Assembly: GCF_016583825.1 (NCBI RefSeq)
Contig: NZ_NRRV01000014.1
Coordinates: 1-64,000 of the forward strand
DNA: 64,000 nt
Reading direction: 5' to 3'
From: Thiohalocapsa halophila
Lineage (GTDB): Bacteria > Pseudomonadota > Gammaproteobacteria > Chromatiales > Chromatiaceae
The translations under genes and the position numbers were made by a program. Below the pieces are notes generated by a model. That model made no database searches and had not been told where the DNA came from. It worked only from the letters and a program-made list of their open reading frames with translations. Shown here piece after piece: positions 39,334 to 49,703 of the stretch (position 1 is its first letter; each line of letters begins with the position of its first letter).

Positions 39334-40338
39334 ATGCCCACAATCCGCAAGCGCGGAAACCGCTATCACGTCCAAGTCCGCAAGAAAGGCCAGAGCCCCC
39401 TCACGAAGTCCTTCAGCAAGAAGGCAGACGCCCTGACCTGGGCGAAGACCGTCGAGTCCGAGATGGAGCGTGGGGTGTTCCTGGACACCACCCAGGCGCA
39501 GCAGCAAACCGTCGCTGAGGTCCTGGAACGCTACCGGGAAGAGATCCTGCCGACCCTGGCAGCCACTGCGCTGACCTCTGACCCCTTCCGGCTGACGACG
39601 CTCAAGGAGCACCTGGGGCGTTTGTCCCTGGCCAGCCTGTCCCCTGCCCAAGTCTCTCGCTACCGTGACGACAGATTGAAGCTGGTGGGTCCGGGATCGG
39701 TCGCCAAAGAGCTTGGGCTGCTGAGTCGAGTGCTGAACGCGGCCTTCAAGACCTGGGGGATCAACCTTCCACACGGCAACCCAGTCAGCAGGATCAACAT
39801 GCCCCTGAGTCCTCCAGGCAGAGAGCGGAGGATGTCAGACGATGAGCAAGGGCGCTTGCTGGATGCCCTGAAGCACACCCCAACCATGCAGTCCCTGGTG
39901 GTCTTCGCGATGGAGACCGGGATGCGGCGCAGTGAGATCTGCAACATGCGCTGGGGGCATATCCAATGGAAGTTCCAGACGCTCTGCATCCCGAAGACGA
40001 AGAACGGCAATCCAAGGACAGTGCCTCTGTCTGACAAAGCGCTAGAGGTCTTGCGTAGTCAGCAGGGCTCCATCGGTAACCATGAGGATTTCCCCAACAC
40101 ATTCGTGTGGGGCCTTGAGCCTCACAGCGTGTCCCAGGCGTTCAGACGGGCCTGTAAGCGAGCGGGGATCGACAACCTGCACTTCCACGATCTGCGGCAT
40201 GAGGCAACCTCCCGCTTCTTCGAGAAGGGGTTGAACACCATGGAGGTCAGTGCGATCACCGGACACAAGGACCTGCGGATGCTCAAGCGGTACACCCACA
40301 TCCGAGCTGAGGCACTAGTCGGTCGCCTGTCCCCCTAG
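39334..40338 (+). CDS. int: Tyrosine-type site-specific integrase
   Basis: 334 aa from the ATG at 39334. The N-terminal Arg-rich arm (T-I-R-K-R-G-N-R-Y-H-V) and a SAM-like core-binding domain precede the catalytic domain. Its catalytic set is visible: Arg in G-M-R-R-S-E (about 198), Lys in K-T-K-N-G-N-P-R-T-V-P-L, H-D-L-R-H (about 285-289), G-H-K-D (His about 310) and the nucleophile in R-Y-T-H (Tyr about 320). It lies just after the tRNA-Val, reads away from it, and would integrate and excise the island. All active residues are intact. Confidence 0.95.
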   Translation: MPTIRKRGNRYHVQVRKKGQSPLTKSFSKKADALTWAKTVESEMERGVFLDTTQAQQQTVAEVLERYREEILPTLAATALTSDPFRLTTLKEHLGRLSLASLSPAQVSRYRDDRLKLVGPGSVAKELGLLSRVLNAAFKTWGINLPHGNPVSRINMPLSPPGRERRMSDDEQGRLLDALKHTPTMQSLVVFAMETGMRRSEICNMRWGHIQWKFQTLCIPKTKNGNPRTVPLSDKALEVLRSQQGSIGNHEDFPNTFVWGLEPHSVSQAFRRACKRAGIDNLHFHDLRHEATSRFFEKGLNTMEVSAITGHKDLRMLKRYTHIRAEALVGRLSP

Positions 40339-41019
40339 CGCACACTGCAAAAAACCCTTGTATCGTCCACCAAGGCTGGGGGGGCCCGCAGCGACGTCCT
40401 GAGACAGTCGCCTCGGTCCCCTCTTAGCCAAACGAACATGGAACTCAAGCACATTACCCTTCGAGGTATGCAATAAATGGCCAGCTCTATAATATCAGGT
40501 ACTTAGAGCGGAAGACTCGTCTGCGTTTCCATCACAGTAGGTCTAAGGGTGGGACTTGCGTCAACCATTGGACCCCCAGTCCCACCACAACGTCCTCAGC
40601 GTCTAACCATCTCTCGGCAGCATCTTCGCGCGCGTTGTCCCTGGGTAGGGGATGCGTATCGGATCGTCGGCGCAGCGTCACCACCAAACACGCCCCCCTC
40701 TGCCCGCGTGGCACAGATGACGGAATTACACTTCCGCCCCCGTTTTCGGCGCGCCTGTGGAACCCCAGGCGGCGCGTCCACCCCTCGCAGTCCTCTCGAA
40801 CAGAATTCTCGCCTCATAGTGGGAGAGCGGGTCGGGAACGTTTGATCTTGCAGATGCGTGGACGGGGCTTGCCGCCGTCTGCCGTGTGATTGGTTGCGAC
40901 ACCCCCTCGGCCGAGCACAGATTGATTGGTCATGCTGACCAAGTCACCGTGCTAGCGGCGTCTCTTGTCACAGTGGTACCTTTTGGTCCGGGGCTCAGAA
41001 CCAGGAGACAGAGATCGCT
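40339..41019. other. Intergenic region between integrase and Mod2
   Basis: 681 bp with no supportable gene. A TATAAT lies at 40488-40493 in an AT-rich patch, without a clear -35 box. A GGAG about 12 bp before 41020 serves Mod2. No terminator hairpin with a T-run was found behind the integrase. Confidence 0.45.
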
Positions 41020-43755
41020 ATGGCGACGCGTGCGCGAAACAACAACCAGACGGGCCAAGACTCTGGCTCCTACAGCCACGACGAACAAGCCGTTCAGCGC
41101 CCCGAGGTTGGCGTCCAGGAGAGCTTCCAGGACCGCCGAAAGCCACGAACGTACCGCTACGACTCCTCGCTGTCCCCAGAGCTGGCATGGGACGAGAACG
41201 CCAGTCGGGCGCTGGCGGAGTGGTTGATCGAGCTGATCACCCAGGCGGCAGAGGATGGCGAGGCTTCGGTCTTCCAGTCCCCACAGGTGTGGGAAGGAAC
41301 CGGTGAGGCGTTTCGCTCGACCCGTGAGTGTGCAGCCCGGCTCCGTAGCCTGACGAAGCCCTTCCTGAACTGGTCTGGCAAGGCCGAACGCCAGCAGATC
41401 AGTGTGCCGACCATCCCACTCTTCGTCCACGAACGACACTCGACGAACGCCATCATCAAGGGACTGGAGTCCTACCGGCGGACCGGGACCAACCTCGAAC
41501 TCTTCGGGGACCCCCAGCTCGACATCGCGGACAAGCTCGACGCTTATGAGCACAAGGGACCGTGGACGAACCGGCTGGTCCTTGGCGATTCCCTTCAGGT
41601 CATGAACTCCCTGCTCGAATACGAGGGACTGGGTGGGCAGGTGCAGATGATCTACATGGACCCCCCGTATGGGGTGAAGTTTGGATCGAACTTTCAGCCA
41701 TTCGTTCGACAACGGAAAGTTCAACATGGAAAGGATGGCGAAATGATTCGTGAGCCTGAGATGGTGAAGGCTTATCGGGACACTTGGGAGTTAGGAATTC
41801 ACTCCTACCTCACTTACCTTCGCGACCGACTTATGTTAGCGCGGGAACTCTTGCACGAAAGCGGAAGCATCTTCGTTCAGATATCTGATACGAATCTACA
41901 TTTCGTCCGTGAATTAATGGATGAAGTATTTGGCACTGACAACTTCGTCACGCTGATAAACTTCAAGACCATGATGCCACTGGAATCTGGGAAAATTGAA
42001 GCAGTGGTGGACTATTTATGTTGGTACGCAAAAGACAAGGTCGTCATGAAGTACAAGAACCTGTGGAAGCCCAAACATGTGGGCGCTGGTTCAGAGTTCG
42101 TTTTTGCCGACAGCGCAGATGGCTCCTATCGAAGACTGACCACATCTGAACTAGATGCCTTCACTGTCACAGCAGCCGAAAAGAGGGTTTTTAAGAGGTC
42201 AGATCTGGCTTCGTCTGGCTATACGCCGTCTTGCACCTTTCCTATCGAATTCGACGGTCGCGTATTCACCACGAAGCGGGGAAAAAGCTGGCGCACAACT
42301 CCTTCCGGAGTGAGTCGATTGATAGCGGCGAACAGACTGTTTGTTCTTGGCCAGAAGCTCTACTACAAGATGTATCTGCGGGATTTCGGATATGGGTCGC
42401 TCATCAATCAGTGGACAGATACGATCGAGTTTGGCGGTCGTTCGTACGTTGTGCAAACAACACCTACAGTGATTCAGCGCTGCATGCTCATGACCACCGA
42501 CCCCGGCGACCTGGTCTTCGACCCAACCTGCGGCTCTGGAACAACCGCCTACGTCGCTGAGCAATGGGGTCGCCGCTGGATCACCTGCGACACCTCCCGC
42601 GTCCCATTGGCACTCGCCCGGCAACGCCTGCTGACTGCAACCTTCCCTTGGTACGACCTGAAAGAGCCCGACCGTGGACCAGCAGGCGGATTCCGCTACG
42701 AACGCAAACAGAACCGCAAGGGCGAAGAGGTCGGCGGACTGGTTCCTCGGATCACGCTGAAGTCCATCGCCAACAACGAAGAGCCAGAGATGGTGACGCT
42801 GGTGGACCGGCCCGAGGAGAACAAGACGGTCACGCGGGTGACTGGCCCCTTCACTGTGGAAGCAACCATCCAGGCGGCGCAGAGCATCGAGGAGCCCACA
42901 GAGGCCGGAGAGGACACCCCCGCCGAGTCTTCAGCCTTCGAGAACCCCAGCGTCTACCTGGATCGCATGATCGAGGTGCTACGCCAGAGCCACACGCTAC
43001 AGCTTCCCGGCAATCGATCCCTGTCCTTTGACCAGGTGCGACCACTCGACGCCGAGACACATGAGTACCTCCATGCCGAGGCCATTGAGAACAACGGCGA
43101 GGAGCAGCGTGTTGCCATCGTGTTTGGCCCCGAGGACGGAGCGATCTCGTCGGATGTCGTCTACAACGCAGCCAGAGAGGCCCACTTCCTGCGTTTCGAT
43201 GCCCTGTACTTTTTCGGCTTTGCCATCCAAGCCAAGGCACGAAGCCTGATCGACGACCGCAAGAAGCTCCGCATCCCCTGCTTCTACGTCACTGTGACAC
43301 CGGACGTGGTGATGTCGGACCTGCTGAAGACTAGCAAGTCCTCAGAGGTCTTCTCGGTGACAGGGCTGCCTGATGTGCGCTTCGAGCCTACGGGCTCCAA
43401 GACAGCCAACGGGGACCCACTGTACGCCGTTGAACTGCTGGGCCTGGACATCTTCCGACCCCGCGACCTGGAGACCGAGTCCATCGCAGCGGAGAACCTG
43501 CCCTGTTGGATGCTCGACACCGACTACGACGGCATGGTCTTCATCGCCCGTCAGGTGTTCTTCCCCAAGACATCCGCCTGGGACAACCTCCAAAAGGCAC
43601 TGAAGGGCCGCTTCGACGATTCGGTGTGGGACCACTTGGCAGGCACCGTGAGCGAGCCCTTCGTCCTGGGTGGACACCAGCGCATTGCGGTGAAGGTGAT
43701 GGACGAGCGTGGCAACGAGTTGATGGTGACCCGAGGACTGAGGGAGACCGACTGA
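41020..43755 (+). CDS. Type III-like DNA methyltransferase, second system (Mod2)
   Basis: 911 aa, much longer than the first Mod. Residues 1-200 form an extra N-terminal region. Catalytic D-P-P-Y-G-V is at about 214-219 and AdoMet motif D-P-T-C-G-S-G-T-T at about 501-509 (beta-class order). The interval between holds the target-recognition region, and its DNA (about 41675-42478) is AT-richer than both flanks. The C-terminal 350 residues (from about 560) form an additional domain with F-D-A-L-Y-F-F-G-F-A-I-Q-A-K. Such long Mods accompany the long Res type encoded next. The stop shares a base with the following small ORF. Confidence 0.9.
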   Translation: MATRARNNNQTGQDSGSYSHDEQAVQRPEVGVQESFQDRRKPRTYRYDSSLSPELAWDENASRALAEWLIELITQAAEDGEASVFQSPQVWEGTGEAFRSTRECAARLRSLTKPFLNWSGKAERQQISVPTIPLFVHERHSTNAIIKGLESYRRTGTNLELFGDPQLDIADKLDAYEHKGPWTNRLVLGDSLQVMNSLLEYEGLGGQVQMIYMDPPYGVKFGSNFQPFVRQRKVQHGKDGEMIREPEMVKAYRDTWELGIHSYLTYLRDRLMLARELLHESGSIFVQISDTNLHFVRELMDEVFGTDNFVTLINFKTMMPLESGKIEAVVDYLCWYAKDKVVMKYKNLWKPKHVGAGSEFVFADSADGSYRRLTTSELDAFTVTAAEKRVFKRSDLASSGYTPSCTFPIEFDGRVFTTKRGKSWRTTPSGVSRLIAANRLFVLGQKLYYKMYLRDFGYGSLINQWTDTIEFGGRSYVVQTTPTVIQRCMLMTTDPGDLVFDPTCGSGTTAYVAEQWGRRWITCDTSRVPLALARQRLLTATFPWYDLKEPDRGPAGGFRYERKQNRKGEEVGGLVPRITLKSIANNEEPEMVTLVDRPEENKTVTRVTGPFTVEATIQAAQSIEEPTEAGEDTPAESSAFENPSVYLDRMIEVLRQSHTLQLPGNRSLSFDQVRPLDAETHEYLHAEAIENNGEEQRVAIVFGPEDGAISSDVVYNAAREAHFLRFDALYFFGFAIQAKARSLIDDRKKLRIPCFYVTVTPDVVMSDLLKTSKSSEVFSVTGLPDVRFEPTGSKTANGDPLYAVELLGLDIFRPRDLETESIAAENLPCWMLDTDYDGMVFIARQVFFPKTSAWDNLQKALKGRFDDSVWDHLAGTVSEPFVLGGHQRIAVKVMDERGNELMVTRGLRETD

Positions 43756-43937
43756 TGCCTGAGCGTACCCCCATGAAGCCTGAAGACTATCGCGACATCT
43801 GGCAGCCAATGGCTCCGTCCTTTTGGCTTCAGTATCCGCGCAATCGTGCCCAAGCTACCGTCTGCTGGTACGGGACCGGCTCACGTCGCACCCCAGTAGC
43901 CCCACCGGTGTTCAAGTGGCGGAACAGCTATGGATAA
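43755..43937 (+). CDS. Small protein between Mod2 and Res2
   Basis: 60 aa, starting at an ATG that overlaps the Mod2 stop by one base (TGATG) and ending 8 bp inside the Res2 start. So all three genes are linked by overlapping stops and starts. The sequence is rich in Trp, Pro, Tyr and Arg (M-P-E-R-T-P-M-K-P-E-D-Y-R-D-I-W, then W-Y-G-T-G-S-R-R-T-P). I recognise no family. Its position makes translation likely, and a role as a bridging or regulatory subunit of the Mod-Res complex is possible. Confidence 0.6.
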   Translation: MPERTPMKPEDYRDIWQPMAPSFWLQYPRNRAQATVCWYGTGSRRTPVAPPVFKWRNSYG

Positions 43938-46900
43938 GCTGCCAGTTGCCTCGAACGAGGTCGAGAACCCGATCATCAACTCGCCTTTCCGTGAGCCGGC
44001 GTTCCACTGGCAGATCGAGAAGGGGGAGCACCCGCAGAAGGTCGAAGGTCGTCGGCCAGCCAGCTACTACTTCAGGGTTCCTGAGAGCGCATCACGGGGT
44101 CGAAAACAGCAGCAACAGCTTTCCCTGGACGACCACACAGCGGTTGGCCAGGAGGAGGACCTGCCGCTCGTCAACTGGCTCCGGCAGCGTGTGAAGGCAT
44201 GGCGGGAGGAAGGCTACCCCGGTGTCTCTCGCGTCACCAAAGAGCTACTTGAGCTGTGGCGTGCCGACAGCGAGCGCCGTGCCCAGCGGTTGTTCTTTGC
44301 CCAGGTCGAAGCAGCAGAGACCATCATCTTCATTGTGGAGGCACCAGAGCACCTGAAGAAGTCGATGCCACCGGTGCCCGTCGATGAGCCCAGCGAGAGT
44401 GCCAAGGAGGACGGCTTTCGTGCCTTCACCCGGTACGCCTGCAAGATGGCTACAGGCAGCGGCAAGACGACCGTTATGGGCATGCTGTCCGCCTGGTCCA
44501 TCTTGAACCGTGTGGCAGCACCAACGGATGATCGCTTCACGGACACCATCATGGTGGTGTGCCCTAACGTCACAATCCGGGAGCGCTTGCAGGAGCTTGA
44601 CCCGGCACTGGGCGACCTGAGCCTGTACCGGACCCGTCAGCTTGTGCCCACCCACCGGATGGAGGAGCTGCGCCGGGGTGAGGTGATGATCGCCAACTGG
44701 CACCGGCTGGCCAAGAAGGAGCTGAACAGTGTCAACGGGGAGTCCGCCAGGGTCGTCAAGCGTGGTGAGCCGGTGGACGTGGTGAAGAATGCCGGCAAGC
44801 AGAACGAGACCGTCGAGACCAAGTACTACGAATCTGACCGGGCCTGGTTCAAACGCATCCGCCAAGAGCTGGGCACCGGCAAGGGACGCAGCCCGCAGTG
44901 GTTGGTGTTCAACGACGAGGCCCACCATGCGTACCGAAGGGGCGACCGGGACAGCACCATCTCCCTGGATGAAGCCGAGACCGAGGACCGGTCAACGTTG
45001 GCCAAGAAGAACGCCAAGGAGGCAACCATCTGGATCGAAGGGCTCGACAGGATCAACAAGCTCGGCGGCGGCAAGAAGAAGGGCATCCTGCGCTGTGTAG
45101 ACCTGTCTGCAACCCCCTTCTACATCCAGGGATCAGGGAACGAGGTAGGAAGACCCTTCCCTTGGATCGTCTCCGACTTTGGCTTGCTCGACGCCATCGA
45201 GTCCGGACTGGTCAAGATTCCCCAGCTTCCAACCACGGATGCAACGGGTGCCTCACAGGCTTCCTACTTCAACATCTGGCGCTGGGTGCAGGCACTGGCA
45301 GCCGAGGATGGGTATGGCGACAAGCTGACCCCAGAGATCGTCATGACCTACGCGGCTGCACCGATCACGACCCTGGCACAGGACTGGTTCGTGAGGTTCC
45401 AGCAGTGGCAGAAGGACGCCGTCGGTGAGCTGCACCCGGTGCCACCGGTGTTCGTCGTCGTGTGCCGAGACACCAAAGTAGCCGCTGAGGTCTACAACTG
45501 GCTGGCGGATGACACGGGGGCCTATGGGGCCGCACCGGACTGGTTTCGGAACAAGCCAGGCGAAGAGGTCAGCGTACGGGTCGACTCGAAGGTCGTTGAG
45601 GACCTGGAGGAAGGTGGCACCAAGGACGAGACACGTCGGCTCCGGTTCATCCTGGACACCATCGGCAAGAAGACCTGGCCCGGTGGGCATGTTCCGGAGG
45701 ACTGGAGCGAGCTAGTACGCAAGAACAACGAGAAGGCAGCCAGCGACGACAACGACGGCTCCTACCGCTGGGTTGACGAGAAGATTCCACCAGGGCGTGA
45801 CATCCGCTGCATCGTCTCCGTCGCCATGCTCTCCGAGGGGTGGGATGCAAACACGGTGACGCACATCGTCGGTCTGCGTCCCTTTGGCTCCCAGTTGCTC
45901 TGCGAGCAGGTCGTCGGCAGAGCTTTGCGCCGCAAGTACTACACGGTGAACGAGGAGACAGACCAGTTTGAAGAGGAGACCGCCAAGGTCTTCGGTGTGC
46001 CTTTTGAGCTGGTTCCCTTCAAGGTCTCCGAGACAACTGGTGGAGGCACGCCCCCGCCGGAGCCCAACCACATCTTCAGTGTGCCGGAGAAGAAGGACTA
46101 CGAGATCACATTCCCAGTCGTCGAGGGCTACTACACGCCCCATGCGGTCGATCTGGTGGTTGACTGGAATCGGATCTCAACACTGACCATCGATCCGATG
46201 GAGATTCCGGACCAGGTACAGATGAACGCCATGACGGCACCGGATGGCTCCCTTGCTGCGTACGGACCAGGCGAGAAGCCCGTGCTCAACCTGGACGAGT
46301 GGCGCAAGTTGTTTCGGGTGCAACAGGTAGCGTTCAGGCTAGCCAGGGAGGTCGTCAGACGGTGGAACGAAAGGCACAGCGACACAGAGGGAGACGGTGA
46401 AGCAGTCCCAGTGCATGCCCTGTTCCCCAAGGTAGCCGCTGTGGCCCGGCGGTTCCTTGATGAGAAGGTCAAGTGCAAGGGATCGAGCCAACCAGTGGAT
46501 GTGCTGATCGCTGGCAAGTACTACCAAGCTGCGGTCGACACGCTGTACGCTGCGATCTCCAGTGGCATCGGGACCAAGGTCACAGAGTTGCCACGCACCC
46601 CCAAGGGAGCCGCTGGGGCTGGCTCAACGGCCTTTGTGGACTACTACACCCGTAAGCCGACTCAAGTAGCCCACAAGTGCCATCTGAACGCCATGGTGGC
46701 CGACACGAAGACCTGGGAGCAGTCGGCTGGTTCAGCCTTGGATGCCCACCCTGGTGTGGTGCGATGGGTCAAGAACGACCATCTCGGCTTCGAGATCCCG
46801 TACCGTAAGCAAGGCATAGCCCGACGGTATGTGCCGGACTTCATCGTGGTGCTCGATACGGGCCTGAACCTCATCATCGAGATCAAGGGCCAGTACACCG

Positions 46901-47067
46901 ATGATGCAGACCTGAAGGCAAAGGCTGCGGAGCGTTGGGTCCGTGCGGTCAACGCCGATGGCAGTTATGGGGCCTGGGAGTACCTTGTGGTCACCGATCC
47001 GCCGTCGCTGGGGAAGACGTTGGATGAGCTGTGTGGGGTGAATATGCCAGCTTGGGAGTTGGCTTAG
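43930..47067 (+). CDS. Type III-like restriction helicase-nuclease, second system (Res2)
   Basis: 1045 aa. Motif I is A-T-G-S-G-K-T at 174-180, motif II D-E-A-H at 329-332, L-S-A-T-P-F follows near 392, and motif VI is Q-V-V-G-R-A-L-R-R near 658. The C-terminal nuclease site is Y-V-P-D-F (Asp970) and I-E-I-K (Glu984, Lys986), an intact PD-(D/E)XK. It would cleave DNA lacking the Mod2 mark. Clearly different from Res1 (Walker loop SGKT not VGKT, DEAH not DESH), so the two systems are separate. A 9-bp-stem hairpin follows the stop. Confidence 0.92.
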   Translation: MDKLPVASNEVENPIINSPFREPAFHWQIEKGEHPQKVEGRRPASYYFRVPESASRGRKQQQQLSLDDHTAVGQEEDLPLVNWLRQRVKAWREEGYPGVSRVTKELLELWRADSERRAQRLFFAQVEAAETIIFIVEAPEHLKKSMPPVPVDEPSESAKEDGFRAFTRYACKMATGSGKTTVMGMLSAWSILNRVAAPTDDRFTDTIMVVCPNVTIRERLQELDPALGDLSLYRTRQLVPTHRMEELRRGEVMIANWHRLAKKELNSVNGESARVVKRGEPVDVVKNAGKQNETVETKYYESDRAWFKRIRQELGTGKGRSPQWLVFNDEAHHAYRRGDRDSTISLDEAETEDRSTLAKKNAKEATIWIEGLDRINKLGGGKKKGILRCVDLSATPFYIQGSGNEVGRPFPWIVSDFGLLDAIESGLVKIPQLPTTDATGASQASYFNIWRWVQALAAEDGYGDKLTPEIVMTYAAAPITTLAQDWFVRFQQWQKDAVGELHPVPPVFVVVCRDTKVAAEVYNWLADDTGAYGAAPDWFRNKPGEEVSVRVDSKVVEDLEEGGTKDETRRLRFILDTIGKKTWPGGHVPEDWSELVRKNNEKAASDDNDGSYRWVDEKIPPGRDIRCIVSVAMLSEGWDANTVTHIVGLRPFGSQLLCEQVVGRALRRKYYTVNEETDQFEEETAKVFGVPFELVPFKVSETTGGGTPPPEPNHIFSVPEKKDYEITFPVVEGYYTPHAVDLVVDWNRISTLTIDPMEIPDQVQMNAMTAPDGSLAAYGPGEKPVLNLDEWRKLFRVQQVAFRLAREVVRRWNERHSDTEGDGEAVPVHALFPKVAAVARRFLDEKVKCKGSSQPVDVLIAGKYYQAAVDTLYAAISSGIGTKVTELPRTPKGAAGAGSTAFVDYYTRKPTQVAHKCHLNAMVADTKTWEQSAGSALDAHPGVVRWVKNDHLGFEIPYRKQGIARRYVPDFIVVLDTGLNLIIEIKGQYTDDADLKAKAAERWVRAVNADGSYGAWEYLVVTDPPSLGKTLDELCGVNMPAWELA

Positions 47068-47107
47068 GACGTGGTGTGTTAATGGGCGGGACTGATCGGT
47101 GGATTTA

Positions 47108-47132
47108 CGATGCTACTGGCTGGGTAGCATCG
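47108..47132 (+). other. Hairpin downstream of Res2
   Basis: CGATGCTAC/GTAGCATCG, perfect 9-bp stem, 7-nt loop, 40 bp after the Res2 stop. There is no T-run, so not a standard terminator. The remaining 47068-47361 gap, between convergent genes, holds nothing else recognised. Confidence 0.5.
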
Positions 47133-47361
47133 GCTGAAATGTCTGTCGTCGGCCAATGCGGGGAGCTTCACATCCCTTCAACAGCCGAGGTTGCGGAAGT
47201 GCCGCTCCGAATCAGGAGAGCGGACTCCCCGCAGCGCTCGCTATCACGCGACAGCCCCCGATCGCTCGTTCGAGCGTAGGCTATGTGGCCGCCGCTGCCA
47301 CTTGTGGCCCTCCGTGGCCAGTACCACTGGCCGAATGCGAGCACTTGCCGCCGCTGCAATC

Positions 47362-47883
47362 CTACAACAGTCCACGTTCCGCAAGCGAGGTCCCCGCACC
47401 CTCACCGATCACGATGTGGTCTAGCACACGCACCTCGATCAGGGACAGGGCATCCTTCAACTGCTGCGTGATGCGCAGGTCCGCCTGGCTCGGCTCGGCG
47501 ACACCCGAGGGATGGTTGTGGGCGAGGATCACGGCAGCGGCGTTCCAGCGCATGGCCTCGCGGACCACTTCCCTCGGATGCACGCTGGCACCATCGATGG
47601 TACCGCGGAACAGCTCGCGGTACTGGAGCACACGGTGGCGATTATCGAGCAGCAGGATGGCGAACACTTCGTAGGGCACGCCGGCCAGGCGCAGCTTGAG
47701 GTAGTCGCGCGTCTCGTCGGGACTGGTGAGCGCCTCCTTGCGAACGTGGTAGTGAGCCTCCAGGCAGGCGATTGCCCGCTGGATCAGCGCGCGCTCGTCA
47801 GTGTCGAGTTCGGGGCGACGAGTCTCGTCGGGCTCCAGCGCAAGTGCGAACTGTTGGGGTTTGGACTTGGACTTGTTGGTCAT
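47362..47883 (-). CDS. radC: RadC-like JAB/MPN domain protein
   Basis: 173 aa. The JAMM metal site is visible: Glu72, then H-N-H-P-S-G at 122-127 and Asp135. This is the RadC domain without the N-terminal helix-hairpin-helix of chromosomal RadC, the short form typical of mobile elements. The enzymatic activity of RadC is unsettled. It is the last gene of the minus-strand module. Its ATG is preceded by a hairpin that covers the Shine-Dalgarno sequence. Confidence 0.9.
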   Translation of the reverse strand: MTNKSKSKPQQFALALEPDETRRPELDTDERALIQRAIACLEAHYHVRKEALTSPDETRDYLKLRLAGVPYEVFAILLLDNRHRVLQYRELFRGTIDGASVHPREVVREAMRWNAAAVILAHNHPSGVAEPSQADLRITQQLKDALSLIEVRVLDHIVIGEGAGTSLAERGLL

Positions 47884-47918
47884 GGTGCGTCTCCGTTGAA
47901 CAGGCGCGCAGACGCACC
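47884..47918 (-). promoter_or_regulatory. Hairpin enclosing the radC Shine-Dalgarno
   Basis: On the minus strand GGTGCGTCT and AGACGCACC form a perfect 9-bp stem with a 17-nt loop. The 3' arm touches the ATG directly and the GGAG ribosome site spans the loop/stem edge. Folding would limit initiation. Confidence 0.65.
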
Positions 47919-47987
47919 AACCCCATGCGGGATCGGTCGTCTCCGCGTGGGTGGGTGAGTGGCCGGCGTTGCGCCGGCAGAGGGGAA

Positions 47988-49688
47988 CTAGCGGTGGGTG
48001 CTGAGCAGGAGGCGCTCAGCGATGCGGAACAGCTCGCGCTTCAGGTCTGCGATGTCGTCGATGCGGATCGCGGTCGGGAACAGCGCGCTGATCTCGGTCT
48101 GGATGCCGATGCCGATCAGCTCGATGCCCGACGAACCCGCGCGTTGCACCAGATCGACAGCGCTAACGAAGTGGTTGGGAACACCGTCGGTTAGGGTGAT
48201 CAGCACCCTCCGCTCCTCGCTACGCGCAAGTAGGTCAGCAGCAGCGAACCAGAGCGCGCCGGTCATCGGCGTTCCTCCGCGGGCGCCTTGAGTGAAGGCG
48301 CCTGCATGCCGGGACACCGGCTGTCCGTGGCCGACGACGGCGGCGACCTGATCCTCCTGTCCGTAGATCCCTGGGAACGCCGTCACTGCTCGTGACACAC
48401 CGCCCATGGGCTCCAGTGCAAGCGCTAACGCCATCGCAGCATCCAGTGCCAGACGGTCCTTGCCACCAGCCATCGACCCCGACAGGTCCACCAGCAGGTG
48501 CAGCGCTGTGTTGGGGGCCTCCCGCTGCTCCTTCGTCCTGAAGATCCTTGGGTCACCGACAGCGGCGCGGTGCAGATGTGACGGACTCAGCTGGCGTCCA
48601 TGCCGAACTGTGCGGCTCCGAGCCATCGTGTGAGCCTGCACGAGTCCTTGCAGCCTGGACGTCAGCTTCGCTGAGTGGACCTTCACCCGCTTCAGCGTTT
48701 GCTGTCCTTGCACCGGATCGCCAGCGAAGTGCTCGACCGTGGGCAACAACGTCGGTGAGGGCTGAGCGTTGGCTTGCAGGGTCTCTGCGACCTGCTCAAA
48801 GAGATCAGTCGGTAGGTCCTCGTCCGTTGCACTGAGAGCTTGGTTCAGGGCGCTGTGCGCTTCCGCATCGGTGCTAGGTGCTTGGCTCGCAGCGCTCTGC
48901 TCTTCGGCATCAGTTCCGGAGTCTTCGTCCTGTGCACCTGGTGCATTGGACTCAGAGCCTTGTGCTTGGGACTCAGAGCTTTGATGCCCTGTGCCTTCTG
49001 ACCCTGAGCCTTGGTCGTTGGGCTGAGTGCGCTGTTCCTTGCTGCTGTTCTCCTGTTGATCCTGCGGCTGCTGAGCCTCGTCCTCCATCAGCTCAAGAAT
49101 CCGTTGGGCCAGCGCCATGCTGTCGGCAGTGCTGGTGAGGCGTGGGACATCGGCCAGCAGGCCATGCAGCCGACGGACGAAGCTATCCCCGAAGACTTGG
49201 CGCAGGGCTCCATCAGCTTGGTCGGCGTGGTTCCGAAGCGCTGGCTGTTGCCGGTAGCGGTGGCGGCTGATTGCCAAGAGCCCGTTGCCGAAGATGTCGC
49301 TCGGGCTGTTGGTGGTGCTGACGGGGTTCATGCTGCCGGTATCCACCAGATGGTCGATCACCGCGTCCAATGTCCGGCGGGTGCCGGGGTAAGTCCGGAT
49401 GATGGCGGTCTCGATGCGCACATCCTCCAGCACGCCTTCGACAAAGCGCCCCAGTGGGGTGTGGCTGCGGGCCAGGTCGAAGTCCGTGAAGCGGACGTGC
49501 GCCGCCTCGTGTGCCAGATAGCCATACGCCATGATCCGCGACGTCGGGGTGTCGTCGATCTGGGGGATCTGGATCGTCTTGCCGTTGGTGTAGGCGTCAT
49601 TGCCACCCACCTGAACGGGAACGTTGAACTTGCGGCCGTAGGCTGCGGCGACGATGGGAAGGGCGTTGGTGATGGTGGTCAGGGACAT
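47988..49688 (-). CDS. CobT-like VWA-domain protein with HExxH
   Basis: 566 aa from the ATG at 49688, with a GGAGGAAAG 5 bp upstream; the extra 33 codons before it span a terminator. The N-terminal part has H-E-A-A-H at 60-64, a zinc-peptidase-like site. The middle (about 220-320) is low-complexity, rich in Gln, Ser, Asp and Glu. The C-terminal VWA domain has the MIDAS motif D-L-S-G-S (about 399-403) and L-T-D-G-V-P. This is the arrangement of CobT/NorD-like partners of CobS/MoxR AAA+ ATPases, and a CobS-like gene lies 1.7 kb upstream in the same direction. Probably a co-chaperone complex, not cobalt insertion. From memory, SXT-type ICEs carry a similar cobS-cobT pair. Confidence 0.85.
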   Translation of the reverse strand: MSLTTITNALPIVAAAYGRKFNVPVQVGGNDAYTNGKTIQIPQIDDTPTSRIMAYGYLAHEAAHVRFTDFDLARSHTPLGRFVEGVLEDVRIETAIIRTYPGTRRTLDAVIDHLVDTGSMNPVSTTNSPSDIFGNGLLAISRHRYRQQPALRNHADQADGALRQVFGDSFVRRLHGLLADVPRLTSTADSMALAQRILELMEDEAQQPQDQQENSSKEQRTQPNDQGSGSEGTGHQSSESQAQGSESNAPGAQDEDSGTDAEEQSAASQAPSTDAEAHSALNQALSATDEDLPTDLFEQVAETLQANAQPSPTLLPTVEHFAGDPVQGQQTLKRVKVHSAKLTSRLQGLVQAHTMARSRTVRHGRQLSPSHLHRAAVGDPRIFRTKEQREAPNTALHLLVDLSGSMAGGKDRLALDAAMALALALEPMGGVSRAVTAFPGIYGQEDQVAAVVGHGQPVSRHAGAFTQGARGGTPMTGALWFAAADLLARSEERRVLITLTDGVPNHFVSAVDLVQRAGSSGIELIGIGIQTEISALFPTAIRIDDIADLKRELFRIAERLLLSTHR

Positions 49689-49703
49689 GTCTTTCCTCCA
49701 GGC

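Noticed and set aside
40488..40493. TATAAT as a promoter for Mod2
   Set aside because: No acceptable -35 box at 16-18 bp and more than 500 bp from the gene; not enough to call.
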